Shown here piece after piece: positions 42,133-50,790 of a stretch of 64,000 nucleotides of DNA. Positions within the stretch are counted from its first letter, which is position 1. The number at the start of each line of letters is the position of its first letter. The translations under genes and the position numbers were made by a program. Under the pieces are notes generated by a model. The model did no database searches. It saw only the letters and a program-made list of their open reading frames with translations, and had not been told where the DNA came from. The DNA comes from JACCTU01 sp963809175 (GTDB lineage: Bacteria; Actinomycetota; Thermoleophilia; Gaiellales; Gaiellaceae): the NCBI GenBank assembly GCA_963809175.1, contig CAWEIK010000002.1, positions 62,001 to 126,000 of the forward strand, given 5' to 3'.

Positions 42133-44190
42133 TCAAGCTGCCACGAGGGTGGCTCGGCGGAGGACCTCGTCCTGGAGCAGGCCCTCCCCACCCGCCAGGG
42201 CCTCGGCCTCGCGCCGGGCGAGCTCCAGCAGATCGCGGTCGCCCCGGAGCGAGGCGAAGCGCAGGCCGAACGCGCCCGACTGACGCGTGCCGAGCAGCTC
42301 GCCCTCGCCGCGGATCTCGAGGTCGCGCTCGGCGAGCTCGAAGCCGTCGGTCGACGCGACCATCGCCTCCAGGCGGGCGCGCGCCGAGTCGGTCAGCTCG
42401 TCCTTCGCGCGCGAGACGAGCAGGCAGTACGACTGCTCTCCCCCGCGCCCCACGCGGCCGCGGAGCTGGTGCAGCTGGGCGAGGCCGAAGCGGTCGGCCT
42501 CCTGCACGATCATCACCGTCGAGTTCGGGACGTCGACGCCGACCTCGATCACCGTCGTCGCGACGAGCACGTCGAGCTCGTGCGCCTTGAACTGCGCCAT
42601 CAGCGAGCGGCGGTCGGCGGGCTTGAGCCGTCCGTGCAGGCAGCCGACCCGGAAGCCCTTCAGCTCACCGTGCCGCAGTCGCTCGGCCTCCACCTCTGCC
42701 GCCTTCGCTTGCCGCGTCTCCGACTCCTCGATCACCGGGCAGACGACGTAGGCCTGCCGGCCCTCCTCGAGCAGGCGGCGCAGTCGCGTGTACGCCTCCG
42801 AGCTTCGCTCCTGCGGGATCCAGCGCGTGACGATCGGCTTGCGGTTCGCGGGCGGCTTCGCGATCTCGCTGACCGAGAGGTCGCCGTAGAGCGTCAGCGC
42901 GAGCGTGCGCGGGATCGGCGTCGCGGTCATGTGCAGGACGTGCGGCGAGCGTCCCTCCGAGAGCGCCTTGCGCTGCTCGACGCCGAAGCGGTGTTGCTCG
43001 TCGACGACGGCGACTCCGAGGTCGTCGAGCTCTGCGCCTTCCTGGATCAGCGCGTGCGTGCCGACGACGATCTGGGCGTCGCCGACGCCGGCCCTCGCGT
43101 GGCTCGTCAGCAGCGCGGCGCGCACGCCGAGGGCGATGCAGATCGGGTCGATCGTCAGGAAGTGCTGCTCGGCGAGCGTTTCGGTCGGAGCCATCAGCGC
43201 GCCGCGGTACCCGTGCTCGACCGCGCGCAGCAGCGCGTAGAGCGCGACGACGGTCTTGCCGGAACCGACGTCGCCCTGCAGCAGCCGCTGCATCGGCACG
43301 CTGCGGGCGAGGTCGTGGTCGAGCTCGGCGATCGCGCGCTCCTGGTGCTCGGTGAAGGCAAACGGAAGCGCCCCGCGGTAGCGGTCGATCAGCTCGCCCG
43401 GCACACCCAGCTCAGGCGCCTTCGCGTCCTCGCGGTCGCGACGGGCCAGCGCAAGCGCGAGCTGCAGCTCGAGCAGCTCGTCGAACGCGAGCCGTCGCCG
43501 CCCACGCTCGGCGTCTCCCTCCGACTGCGGCTGGTGGATCGCGACGAGCGCGTCGCGCACGATCGGGAGCTCGAGCCGCGCCCGCAGCACGGCGGGCAGC
43601 AGGTCGCCGACGTCGCCCGCGTACGGCAGCGCCGACTCGACGAACGCGCGCAGCCGCTTCGTCGTCACGTCCTCGCTGGCCGGGTAGACGGGCAGGAAGT
43701 CGGCGGTCTGCGAAGTCTCGCCGAGGTCGTAGCTCTTGACGACGAAGTCGTTACGGCGCCGCTGGCCGCGGAGGCGCACGTGCGTGCCCGGTTGCAGCTT
43801 GTCGGCGAGCCACTCCTGGTTGAACCAGACCGCGTCGATCTTCCCGCTTTCGTCCTCGACGCGCGCGGTGACGATCGTCAGCCGGCGCGCGCGCCGCTTG
43901 CGCACGCTGACCACGACACCGGAGATCGCCGCTTCCTCCTCGCCGAAGAGCTCCGCGATCTGGAGCTCGGGCGCGGCCGGCTCGTAGCGGAACGGCGCGT
44001 GCCGGAGCAAGTCGCCGACGGTGCCGAGACCGAGCTTGGCGAGTCGCTTCGCAACGGTGACGCCGATCCCCGGCAGGACGTCGAGCGTGCGCTCCAGCCG
44101 TTCGGGTCGAGGCGTCGACCGAGAGGGTTGCCAACGCCCGGGCGGGTCCACGCCCGAGAAACCCGCTGCGGTGCGGATCACTGTCTCCAC
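42133..44190 (-). CDS. recG: ATP-dependent DNA helicase RecG
   Basis: 685 residues, GTG 44190. RecG reverses stalled forks. The wedge domain includes DVLPGIGVTVAKRLAKLGLG; the helicase core has LLQGDVGSGKTVVALYALL, VAVVDEQHRFGVEQR, HMTATPIPRTLALTLYGDL and QLRGRVGRGGEQSYCLL. The first 30 residues are not conserved, so a later start is possible. Confidence 0.95.
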   Translation of the reverse strand: METVIRTAAGFSGVDPPGRWQPSRSTPRPERLERTLDVLPGIGVTVAKRLAKLGLGTVGDLLRHAPFRYEPAAPELQIAELFGEEEAAISGVVVSVRKRRARRLTIVTARVEDESGKIDAVWFNQEWLADKLQPGTHVRLRGQRRRNDFVVKSYDLGETSQTADFLPVYPASEDVTTKRLRAFVESALPYAGDVGDLLPAVLRARLELPIVRDALVAIHQPQSEGDAERGRRRLAFDELLELQLALALARRDREDAKAPELGVPGELIDRYRGALPFAFTEHQERAIAELDHDLARSVPMQRLLQGDVGSGKTVVALYALLRAVEHGYRGALMAPTETLAEQHFLTIDPICIALGVRAALLTSHARAGVGDAQIVVGTHALIQEGAELDDLGVAVVDEQHRFGVEQRKALSEGRSPHVLHMTATPIPRTLALTLYGDLSVSEIAKPPANRKPIVTRWIPQERSSEAYTRLRRLLEEGRQAYVVCPVIEESETRQAKAAEVEAERLRHGELKGFRVGCLHGRLKPADRRSLMAQFKAHELDVLVATTVIEVGVDVPNSTVMIVQEADRFGLAQLHQLRGRVGRGGEQSYCLLVSRAKDELTDSARARLEAMVASTDGFELAERDLEIRGEGELLGTRQSGAFGLRFASLRGDRDLLELARREAEALAGGEGLLQDEVLRRATLVAA

Positions 44191-44234
44191 GACGACCAGA
44201 GCCGGTCCGAGTATAGAAACGCGGTCCGGATGGA

Positions 44235-45095
44235 CTACGCGTCGTCCGTGAACCAGAACAACCCGACCGTGCCGGGGCCGGCGTGCGTCCCGACCACCGC
44301 GCCGAGCGTCGTCACGATCTCGATCTGCGCCTTCGGCCGCTCGCCCGCGACCATCTTGCGGAGCTGCTCCGCTCGGTCCGGCGCGTCGGCGTGCGCGATG
44401 CCGACGCGGAGGTGGTCGGTGTCGAACGTCGAGTCGATGAACTGCTGCTGAAACTCGGCGAACGCCTTGGCCGCACCCCGCACGCGCTTCAGCGGGATCA
44501 CCTCTCCGTCCTCGATCGTGAGGATCGGCTTCACGTGCAGCAGTTGGCCCGCGAACTTTGCTGCGCGGCCGATCCGGCCGCCCCGCTGGAGAAACTCGAG
44601 CGTGTCGACGGTGAAGAGGATCGCGGCGGTCTCCTTGAAGCGCGCGACGAGCGCGTCGATCTCCTCGTCGGTCGTGCCGCGCTCGAGCCGCCGCTGGATC
44701 GCAAAGCCGAGCATCGCCTCTGCCGCCGACGCCGTGCCCGAGTCGATCGTCCGCACCTTGTCGCCGAACTCCTCGGCCGCGACGCGCGCACTCTGGATCG
44801 TTCCCGACAGCGACTCCGGGATGTGGATCGAGAAGATGCGGTCGTAGCCGCCGAGCTCCGTGTAGGTCGCCGCGAAGTCGCCCGGCGTCGGCTGCGAGGT
44901 CGTCGGAGTCGTCGGCGACGTCCGCAACCGCTCGTAGAACTCGTGCGGGCCGAGCTCGACGTAGTCGCGATAGCTCTCGTCCCCGAAGCGAACGTACAGC
45001 GGGACCAGGCGCCAGTTCGGGAAGCGCTCCGCCGCCTCCGGGAAGTCGGCCGTCGAGTCGAGAACGACGGCGGTGTTCTTCGCGGTCAGGTTCAC
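44235..45095 (-). CDS. DegV/FakB fatty-acid-binding protein
   Basis: 286 residues from GTG 45095, overlapping the stop of the receiver gene (GTGA). DegV fold: AVVLDSTADFPEAA, FSIHIPESLSGTIQSARVAA, FLQRGGRIGRAAKFAGQLLH, KPILTIEDGEVIPLKRVRGA. FakB proteins hold a fatty acid in the fold and present it to FakA for phosphorylation. FakA is encoded one gene upstream, supporting this role. Confidence 0.92.
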   Translation of the reverse strand: MNLTAKNTAVVLDSTADFPEAAERFPNWRLVPLYVRFGDESYRDYVELGPHEFYERLRTSPTTPTTSQPTPGDFAATYTELGGYDRIFSIHIPESLSGTIQSARVAAEEFGDKVRTIDSGTASAAEAMLGFAIQRRLERGTTDEEIDALVARFKETAAILFTVDTLEFLQRGGRIGRAAKFAGQLLHVKPILTIEDGEVIPLKRVRGAAKAFAEFQQQFIDSTFDTDHLRVGIAHADAPDRAEQLRKMVAGERPKAQIEIVTTLGAVVGTHAGPGTVGLFWFTDDA

Positions 45096-45478
45096 GAGGG
45101 CTCTCGCCCGCCCGCGCGCAGGATCGCTCCCACGATCTCGTCGAGGTCCTGGTCCTTCGTCAGGCAGGCGACGGCGCCGGCCTCCTCGAGGGCTCTCATC
45201 TCCCGGAGGTTCGCAGAAGCGGTCAGTGCGACGACGTTGGTGCCGGGACAGCTCGCGACGACCGCCCTCGTGGCCTGGACGCCGTCGAGCCCCGGCAGCC
45301 GATAGTCCATCACGACGACGTCGGGCTTGTGCTCGATGCACGCGGGCACGGCGAGGGTGCCTTCGGCCACCGACGCGACGACGTCGATGTCGTCGCGGAG
45401 ACCGAGCAGCAGCTCGAGCGCCTCCCGGAAGACCTGGTTGTCCTCGACGAGGACGACGCGGACCCGGCCGTCGGTCAC
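45092..45478 (-). CDS. Stand-alone response-regulator receiver protein
   Basis: 128 residues, GTG 45478, overlapping the fakA-like stop (GTGA). A complete receiver: acidic pocket VVLVEDNQVFRE, phosphoacceptor Asp in DVVVMDYRLPGLDG, Thr in VVALTASANL, Lys in ACLTKDQDLDE. No DNA-binding or enzymatic output domain. No histidine kinase is nearby. Lying between the two parts of the fatty acid kinase system, it might regulate it by protein contact (inference). Confidence 0.9.
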   Translation of the reverse strand: MTDGRVRVVLVEDNQVFREALELLLGLRDDIDVVASVAEGTLAVPACIEHKPDVVVMDYRLPGLDGVQATRAVVASCPGTNVVALTASANLREMRALEEAGAVACLTKDQDLDEIVGAILRAGGREPS

Positions 45479-47037
45479 TCGGCGGAGAGCAGGAGCGGGT
45501 AGTGCGGCTGGCCGCCGTCCTGCACGTCGACCTCGACGTCCGGGTGCTGCTTCGCGAGCGAGGCGACGAGCGCATCCAGCTCGGGCGCTTCCGCTCCGCG
45601 CAGCAGCGTCAGCATCCCGCGAGGCTCGGCCAGCAACCGCTCGACGACCTGGCGCGCGACCTCGTCGAAGCTCTCGCCCACCGCGACCGCCTCGCCGTCT
45701 GCAAGCCCGAGGAACGCGCCCTTCGGCACGGCGAGCCCGTTCAGCTGCGCGTCGCGCGAGGCGACGGTCACCTCGCCGGTCGCGACGGCCTCGAGCACCT
45801 CGCGCATCTCGGCGGCGTTCTCCTCCGCGCCTCGCTGCGGGTCGAAGGAGACGATTGCAGCAAGACCGGCCGGGATCGAGTCGCTCGCGACGACGTGCAC
45901 CGGCTTGCCCGCGAGCCCTGCGGCCTGTTCCGCGCTCATGATCACGTTCGAGTTGTTCGGGAGCAGGACGACCTCCGCGGCGCCGGTGCGCTCGACCGCG
46001 GCGACGAGGTCGGCGGTGGACGGGTTCATCGTCTGTCCTCCCTCGACGAAGCTCGTGGCGCCGAGCGTCTCGAACAGCCGCCGGTTTCCCTCGCCCACGA
46101 CCACCGCGACGACGTCGGTCCGCACGTCCGGAACGGCTTCGAGTCGCGCTGACCGGTGCTGCGTCTGCACGTGCATGTTCGCGATCTCGACGCCGGCGAT
46201 CGTGCCGCGCGTGGTGCCGATCGCGAGCGCCCTGCCGGGCTCGTCGGTGTGCACGTGCACCTTCATCGCCGTGGGGTCGCCGACGACGAGGAGCGAGTCG
46301 CCGAGCCGCTCCAGCTCGCCTTCGAGCTCCTCGCGAACGAGGCCGTCGCCCTCGATCACGAACGTCGTGCAGTAGCGGAACTCCGACAGTTCCTGATGGA
46401 TCGCGTCGAAGCCGAGCGACTCGCGCTGAGGAGCCTCGGGGATCGGCTCCCCGGTCGCGGTCGCCGCCAGCCCACGCACGATCTCGACGAGCCCCGCGCC
46501 GCCTGCATCGACGACGCCCGCGTCGCGCAGCACGTCGAGCATGTCCTGCGTGCGCGCGAGCGACTCCTCGCCGGCATGCACGAGCTCGACGAGCAGCTCC
46601 GCGGTCGACTGGGAGTGGTCGGCGCGCTCGGCTGCCTCGGCCAGCTCGCGGATCACGGTCAGCATCGTCCCCTCGACGGGTCGTCGCACGGCGCGGTAGG
46701 CCGCGTCGCTCGCTCCGCGGAAGGCCCGCGAAAGCGCGGCCGCGTCGAAGGGGTCGGCGTCCCCGATCACGTCGGCGAAGCCGCGGACGATCTGCGACAG
46801 GATCACACCGGAATTTCCGCGCGCGCCCATCAGCGCGGCGCGCGTCACTTCCTTCGCGAGCGTCGGTCGGTCGGTCGACTCGGTCGTCTCGAGCGCGTCG
46901 ACGATCGCGCGGGAGGTCAGCGTCAGGTTCGTGCCGGTGTCGCCGTCGGGCACCGGGTACACGTTGAGGTCGTCGATTCGCTGGCGGTTCGCTTCGAGCG
47001 AGGCGAGCGCGCCGCGCGCGAGCTCGAGCGGCGTCAT
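45475..47037 (-). CDS. FakA/DAK-type fatty acid kinase
   Basis: 520 residues, ATG 47037. Dak-phosphatase (DegV-partner) architecture: N-terminal nucleotide domain with NVYPVPDGDTGTNL and ALMGARGNSGVILSQIVRGF, a middle domain with DAGVVDAGGAGLVEIVRGL, and a C-terminal part with VHVHTDEPGRA and LPNNSNVIMSAEQAA. FakA with FakB makes acyl-phosphate from free fatty acids, joining lipid synthesis at the PlsX product. It follows the asp23 gene as in many Gram-positives. Confidence 0.93.
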   Translation of the reverse strand: MTPLELARGALASLEANRQRIDDLNVYPVPDGDTGTNLTLTSRAIVDALETTESTDRPTLAKEVTRAALMGARGNSGVILSQIVRGFADVIGDADPFDAAALSRAFRGASDAAYRAVRRPVEGTMLTVIRELAEAAERADHSQSTAELLVELVHAGEESLARTQDMLDVLRDAGVVDAGGAGLVEIVRGLAATATGEPIPEAPQRESLGFDAIHQELSEFRYCTTFVIEGDGLVREELEGELERLGDSLLVVGDPTAMKVHVHTDEPGRALAIGTTRGTIAGVEIANMHVQTQHRSARLEAVPDVRTDVVAVVVGEGNRRLFETLGATSFVEGGQTMNPSTADLVAAVERTGAAEVVLLPNNSNVIMSAEQAAGLAGKPVHVVASDSIPAGLAAIVSFDPQRGAEENAAEMREVLEAVATGEVTVASRDAQLNGLAVPKGAFLGLADGEAVAVGESFDEVARQVVERLLAEPRGMLTLLRGAEAPELDALVASLAKQHPDVEVDVQDGGQPHYPLLLSAE

Positions 47038-47384
47038 CCGGTCTTCACGTCCTGGATGTGCACCTCGACCGACGCCACCTTCAGACCCGTCAGCCGCTCG
47101 AGGTCGTACGCCACGCGGTTGCGGAGGCCCGACGCGACCTCGGCGAGGTTCAGCCCGTACTCGACGACGACGTAGAGGTCGACGGTCACCCCCTGGCCGT
47201 TGCCGCCGACGACGATTCCCTGCCCGATGCGGTCGCGCGACAGCAGCCGGCCGACGCGCCCTCGGGCGGACATGCCGACGACCCCGTACGACTCGAGTGC
47301 TGCCTGGCCTGCGATGCGCGCCAAGACCTCCGGCGCGATCGTGATCCTCCCGAGCGGTGCGGAGAGGGAGTGAGCCGCCTCCAC
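47034..47384 (-). CDS. Asp23/Gls24 family protein
   Basis: 116 residues, GTG 47384, stop overlapping the fakA-like ATG (ATGA). Family blocks GRITIAPEVLARIAGQAALE, GVTVDLYVVVEYGLNLAEVA and VASVEVHIQDVK. Asp23-type proteins are envelope-stress associated and often pair with fakA. No membrane segment. Confidence 0.91.
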   Translation of the reverse strand: MEAAHSLSAPLGRITIAPEVLARIAGQAALESYGVVGMSARGRVGRLLSRDRIGQGIVVGGNGQGVTVDLYVVVEYGLNLAEVASGLRNRVAYDLERLTGLKVASVEVHIQDVKTG

Positions 47385-47419
47385 GCCGGGATTAGACCGG
47401 AACGAGGGGCTCGGGGTTG

Positions 47420-47611
47420 CTAGAGCGCTTTTGTGACCTTGCCGGCTTTGAGGCAGCGGGTGCAGACGTAGGCGCGCTGGGCCTTGCCGCCCAGGTTGAC
47501 GCGAACGCGCTGGAGGTTCGGGTCGAAGCGCCGCTTCGTGGCCACCATCGAGTGGCTCCGGCTGTTCCCGAACGAGGGCTTCTTCCCGCAGACTGCACAG
47601 ATCTTCGGCAT
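47420..47611 (-). CDS. rpmB: Ribosomal protein L28
   Basis: 63 residues from ATG 47611 (MPKICAVCGKKPSFGNSRSH). Four Cys (ICAVCGKK and YVCTRCLKAG) make it the zinc-containing form. The -10-like TACACT lies 10-15 bases before the ATG (47621-47626, read leftward), with a palindrome further upstream, so rpmB may have its own regulated promoter. Confidence 0.95.
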   Translation of the reverse strand: MPKICAVCGKKPSFGNSRSHSMVATKRRFDPNLQRVRVNLGGKAQRAYVCTRCLKAGKVTKAL

Positions 47612-47637
47612 GGCCGCGGCAGTGTAGCGAAGAGCTT

Positions 47638-47652
47638 GTAACAGTCTGTTAC
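47638..47652. promoter_or_regulatory. 15-base perfect palindrome upstream of rpmB
   Basis: GTAACAG-T-CTGTTAC, 7-base arms around one base, 27-41 bases upstream of the rpmB ATG and overlapping the ribH stop. Its centre lies about where a -35 would be relative to TACACT at 47621-47626. The AT-rich arms stand out in this genome. It fits a dimeric repressor site better than a terminator, since no T-run follows. Confidence 0.45.
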
Positions 47653-48119
47653 GTGGCCGCCGCGGCGCTCGCGCGGAGCTGGGCGAAGAGATCGGCCATC
47701 TCGAGCGCCGTCCGCACGGCCTCGGCGCCCTTGTCGACCCGGGCCTCCGCCTGCTCGGTCGTCTCCGTCGTGAGCACCCCGAAGGCGACCGGGATCCCGG
47801 TCTCGATCGCGGCCAGCTGGAGCCCCGAGGCGGCCTCGCCCGCGATGAACTCGAAGTGCGCGGTCTCACCACGGATGACGCAGCCGAGCGCGACCACGCA
47901 GGAGAAGCGACGCGTCTTCGCGAGCGCGAGCGCAGCGAGCGGCAACTCGAAGGCGCCGGGCACGGGCACGACCGTCACGGACTCGCGCGGGACCTCGGCG
48001 CGGTCGAGCTCCTCGAGCGCCGACGCGAGCAGGCGGCCCGTGATCTCGCCGTTGAACTTCGAGACCAGCACGGCGACGCCGCGGCGACCGCCGATCGGCG
48101 AGCCCTCGAGCACCTGCAC
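47649..48119 (-). CDS. ribH: 6,7-dimethyl-8-ribityllumazine synthase
   Basis: 156 residues from GTG 48119. Penultimate step of riboflavin synthesis. VLVSKFNGEITGRLLASALE, PVPGAFELPLAALALAKTRR, VALGCVIRGETAHFEFIAGE and PVAFGVLTTETTEQAEARV (catalytic His in ETAHFEF). Coding sense in the same frame continues upstream (EVPQLRPPEHAEGALELPDG) to a TGA at 48192-48194, so the true start may be earlier, obscured by an indel at the ribBA junction. Confidence 0.94.
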   Translation of the reverse strand: MQVLEGSPIGGRRGVAVLVSKFNGEITGRLLASALEELDRAEVPRESVTVVPVPGAFELPLAALALAKTRRFSCVVALGCVIRGETAHFEFIAGEAASGLQLAAIETGIPVAFGVLTTETTEQAEARVDKGAEAVRTALEMADLFAQLRASAAAAT

Positions 48120-48191
48120 GCCGTCGGGCAGCTCGAGTGCGCCCTCGGCGTGCTCCGGCGGGCGAAGCTGCGGGACCTCGGCCGGCTCCCG

Positions 48192-49447
48192 TCACTCGGC
48201 AGTCCTCCGCGAAGCGGCGGTCCTGATGGTGCAGGCGGTGGCCGAGCTTCTCGCGCTTCGTCGTGAGGTACCGCTCGTTCTCCGGGTTGGGCGCGACCTC
48301 GATCGGCACCTGCTCGGTGACGGTGAGGCCGTAGCCCTCCAGGCCGGTCAGCTTCTTGCGGGTTGTTGGTCAGGATGCGAATCGTCGTCAGGCCGAGGTC
48401 GGCCAGGATCTGGTTGCCGATCCCCCACTCTCTCGCATCGGCCGGATAGCCGAGCTCGAGGTTCGCCTCGACCGTGTCGAGACCCGCCTCCTGCAGCTCG
48501 TACGCCTGCAGCTTCGAGAGCAGCCCGATCCCTCGTCCCTCCTGCGACATGTAGAGCAGGACGCCGCGGCCCTCGTCCTCGATCCGGTGCAGCGCGAGCT
48601 CGAGCTGGTCGCCGCAGTCGCAGCGCAGCGAGTGGAAGACGTCGCCGGTGAGGCACTCGGAGTGCACGCGGACGAGCACGTCCTCGCCGCCGTCGACCTC
48701 GCCCTTGACGAGCGCGACGTGCGGCTTGCCGGTGAGCGTCTCGCGGAAGGCGACGGCGGTGAACTCGCCGTACGCGGTCGGCAGCCGCACCTGCGCGACG
48801 CGCTCGACGAGCTTCTCGGTCGCGCGGCGGTACTCGATCAGGTCGGCGATCGTCAGCAGCTTGATCCCGTGCTGCTCGCAGAAGACGGTCAGGTCCGGGA
48901 CGCGGGCCATCGTCCCGTCCTCGTTCATGATCTCGCAGACGACGCCCGCGGGGTTCAGCCCCGCGAGCCGAGAGAGGTCGACGGCCGCCTCCGTCTGGCC
49001 GGAGCGCTCGAGCACGCCGCCGGCCCGCGCGCGAAGCGGAAAGACGTGGCCGGGACGGACGAGGTCGTGCGAGCCCTTCGACGGGTCGATCGCGACCTGG
49101 ATCGTGTGCGAGCGATCCGGCGCGGAAATGCCCGTCGTGACACCCTCGCGCGCCTCGACGGAGACGGTGAAGGCGGTGCCGAGCGGCGTCTCGTTCTCGC
49201 GCGCCATCTGTTCGAGGCCGAGCTCGTCGCAGCGCTCCTCGGTCAGGCAGAGGCAGATCAGGCCGCGGGCGTGCGTCGCCATGAAGTTGATCGCCTCCGG
49301 GGTCGCGAACTGCGCGGCGATCGTCAGGTCTCCCTCGTTCTCGCGGTCCTCCGCGTCGACGACGACGACGAAGCGTCCCTGACGGATGTCCTCGATCGCT
49401 TCCTCGACGGTCGCGAACGGCGCGCGTGTCTCAACCGCGGTGGTCAC
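48192..49447 (-). CDS. ribBA: Bifunctional RibBA (apparent frameshift)
   Basis: GTG 49447. The N-terminal DHBP synthase has VVVVDAEDRENEGDLTIAAQ, THARGLICLCLTEERCDELG and GHVFPLRARAGGVLERSGQT; the C-terminal GTP cyclohydrolase II has SECLTGDVFHSLRCDCGDQL and YMSQEGRGIGLLSKLQAYEL. After TIRILTNNP a surplus base at about 48357-48361 shifts the frame; KKLTGLEGYGLTVTEQVPIE follows, down to EDCR. The end is unclear: the repaired frame enters ribH, so 48192 is an estimate assuming one more indel. Confidence 0.9.
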
Positions 49448-49998
49448 GTCGAGAGCCTAGCCCCGAGCAGGCGCTCCACGTACTTCGCAAGCACGTCGAC
49501 CTCGAGGTTGACCTCGTCGCCCGGCCGCTTTCCTCCAAGCGTCGTGATCTCGAGAGTGTGTGGCACGAGCGCGACCTCGAAGCTCTCGTCGTCGAGCGCC
49601 GCGATCGTGAGCGCGACGCCGTCGACCGCGATCGAGCCCTTCTCGACGCAGTAGCGCATCACCTCGGGCGACGCGTCGACGACGAGTCGTTCGCCGTCGA
49701 ACGACCGCACGCGACCCACGGAGTCGACGTGGCCCTGGACGTAGTGGCCGCCGAGCGAGTCGCCCGCGCGCGCCGCAGGCTCGAGGTTCGCCTCGTCGCC
49801 GAACGGCTTCACGCGCGAGCTCGTCTCGCCGACGACGTCGAACGCGAGCGTGCCGGCCCTCGCCTCGACCACCGTCAGGCAGACGCCGTCGACCGAGACC
49901 GAGTCACCGATCCCGGGCTCGAGCGTCGACTCGACCACGAGCCTGCCGTTGTCGAACGAGGCGACTCGGCCGCGCTCCCTGACGATTCCCGTGAACAC
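49444..49998 (-). CDS. ribE: Riboflavin synthase alpha chain
   Basis: 184 residues, GTG 49998 (VFTGIVRERGRVASF). Two tandem lumazine-binding barrels: first SVDGVCLTVVEARAGTLAFD, second IAVDGVALTIAALDDESFEV, with GHYVQGHVDSVGRV between. It dismutates lumazine to riboflavin. Shorter than many (about 200-215). Stop overlaps the ribBA GTG. Confidence 0.94.
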   Translation of the reverse strand: MFTGIVRERGRVASFDNGRLVVESTLEPGIGDSVSVDGVCLTVVEARAGTLAFDVVGETSSRVKPFGDEANLEPAARAGDSLGGHYVQGHVDSVGRVRSFDGERLVVDASPEVMRYCVEKGSIAVDGVALTIAALDDESFEVALVPHTLEITTLGGKRPGDEVNLEVDVLAKYVERLLGARLST

Positions 49999-50007
49999 CC
50001 CGAAAGG

Positions 50008-50790
50008 CTACGGGCCGGCCTCGACCCGGGCGAGGATGGTGTCGAGATCGCCGCGCCCGTCGTGGATCTGCTCGATCCACCACGTCGCGCCGGCCTCGGC
50101 GTAGGCGTCGTGGAGCTCGCTCTCGCCCGGCTGCGAGTAGCCCATCACGGCCACGTCGCCGAAGGAGTAGCCCTCGAGCAGCGCGGCGAGCTCCTCGGGC
50201 GTCGTCGTCAGCTCGCTCGGGCTCGCCGTGTCCGCGAACCAGCCGTCGAACCGCTGGGCGCGGTCGCGCGCTCTGCGGCTCAGCCCGCCGATCCAGATCG
50301 GCAGGCGCTCGGGAGCCGGGCGCAGCGTCACCCCGTCGACGGTGAAGTGCTCGCCCCGGTGCTCGACGCGCTCGCCGGAGAGCAGCGCGCGGATCACGTC
50401 GAGCCCCTCGTCGAGCAACGCGGCTCGCGCGTGCGCGTCCTCGTCCTCGCCGAAGCGCTCGAACTCGCCGTGCCCGCCTCCGAGCCCCGCGCCGAAGACG
50501 ACGCGCCCCGGCGCGAGCCGGTCGAGCGTCGCCAGCTCGTGCGCGACGACCTGCGGCCGGCGGCGCGCGACGGGCGTGACACCGGGGCCGATGAGGATCC
50601 GGTCGGTCGACACGGCGACCGCGCCGAGCGTCACCCACGGGTCGGCCGCGGGCTTGTCCCAGACGAAGGCGAGGTGGTCCCAGATCAGGTACGCGTCCCA
50701 CCCCGCGCGCTCGGCCGCCTGCGCGACGCGGACCGCGGTTCGAGGCTCGGAGTACGAGCCGACGTTCGAGCTGAGGATCCCGAACTTCAC
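50008..50790 (-). CDS. LLM-class flavin/F420-dependent oxidoreductase
   Basis: 260 residues from GTG 50790, overlapping the ribD stop (GTGA). Luciferase-like TIM barrel: KFGILSSNVGSYSEPRTAVR, GWDAYLIWDHLAFVWDKPAA, RRRPQVVAHELATLDRLAPG, VVFGAGLGGGHGEFERFGED, LPIWIGGLSRRARDRAQRFD. Members use FMN or F420; which is used here is not clear. It is embedded between ribD and ribE. Confidence 0.9.
   Translation of the reverse strand: MKFGILSSNVGSYSEPRTAVRVAQAAERAGWDAYLIWDHLAFVWDKPAADPWVTLGAVAVSTDRILIGPGVTPVARRRPQVVAHELATLDRLAPGRVVFGAGLGGGHGEFERFGEDEDAHARAALLDEGLDVIRALLSGERVEHRGEHFTVDGVTLRPAPERLPIWIGGLSRRARDRAQRFDGWFADTASPSELTTTPEELAALLEGYSFGDVAVMGYSQPGESELHDAYAEAGATWWIEQIHDGRGDLDTILARVEAGP

Noticed and set aside
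47638..47652. Palindrome as rho-independent terminator of ribH
   Set aside because: No T-run follows on either strand and the stem is AT-rich; an operator is the better reading.
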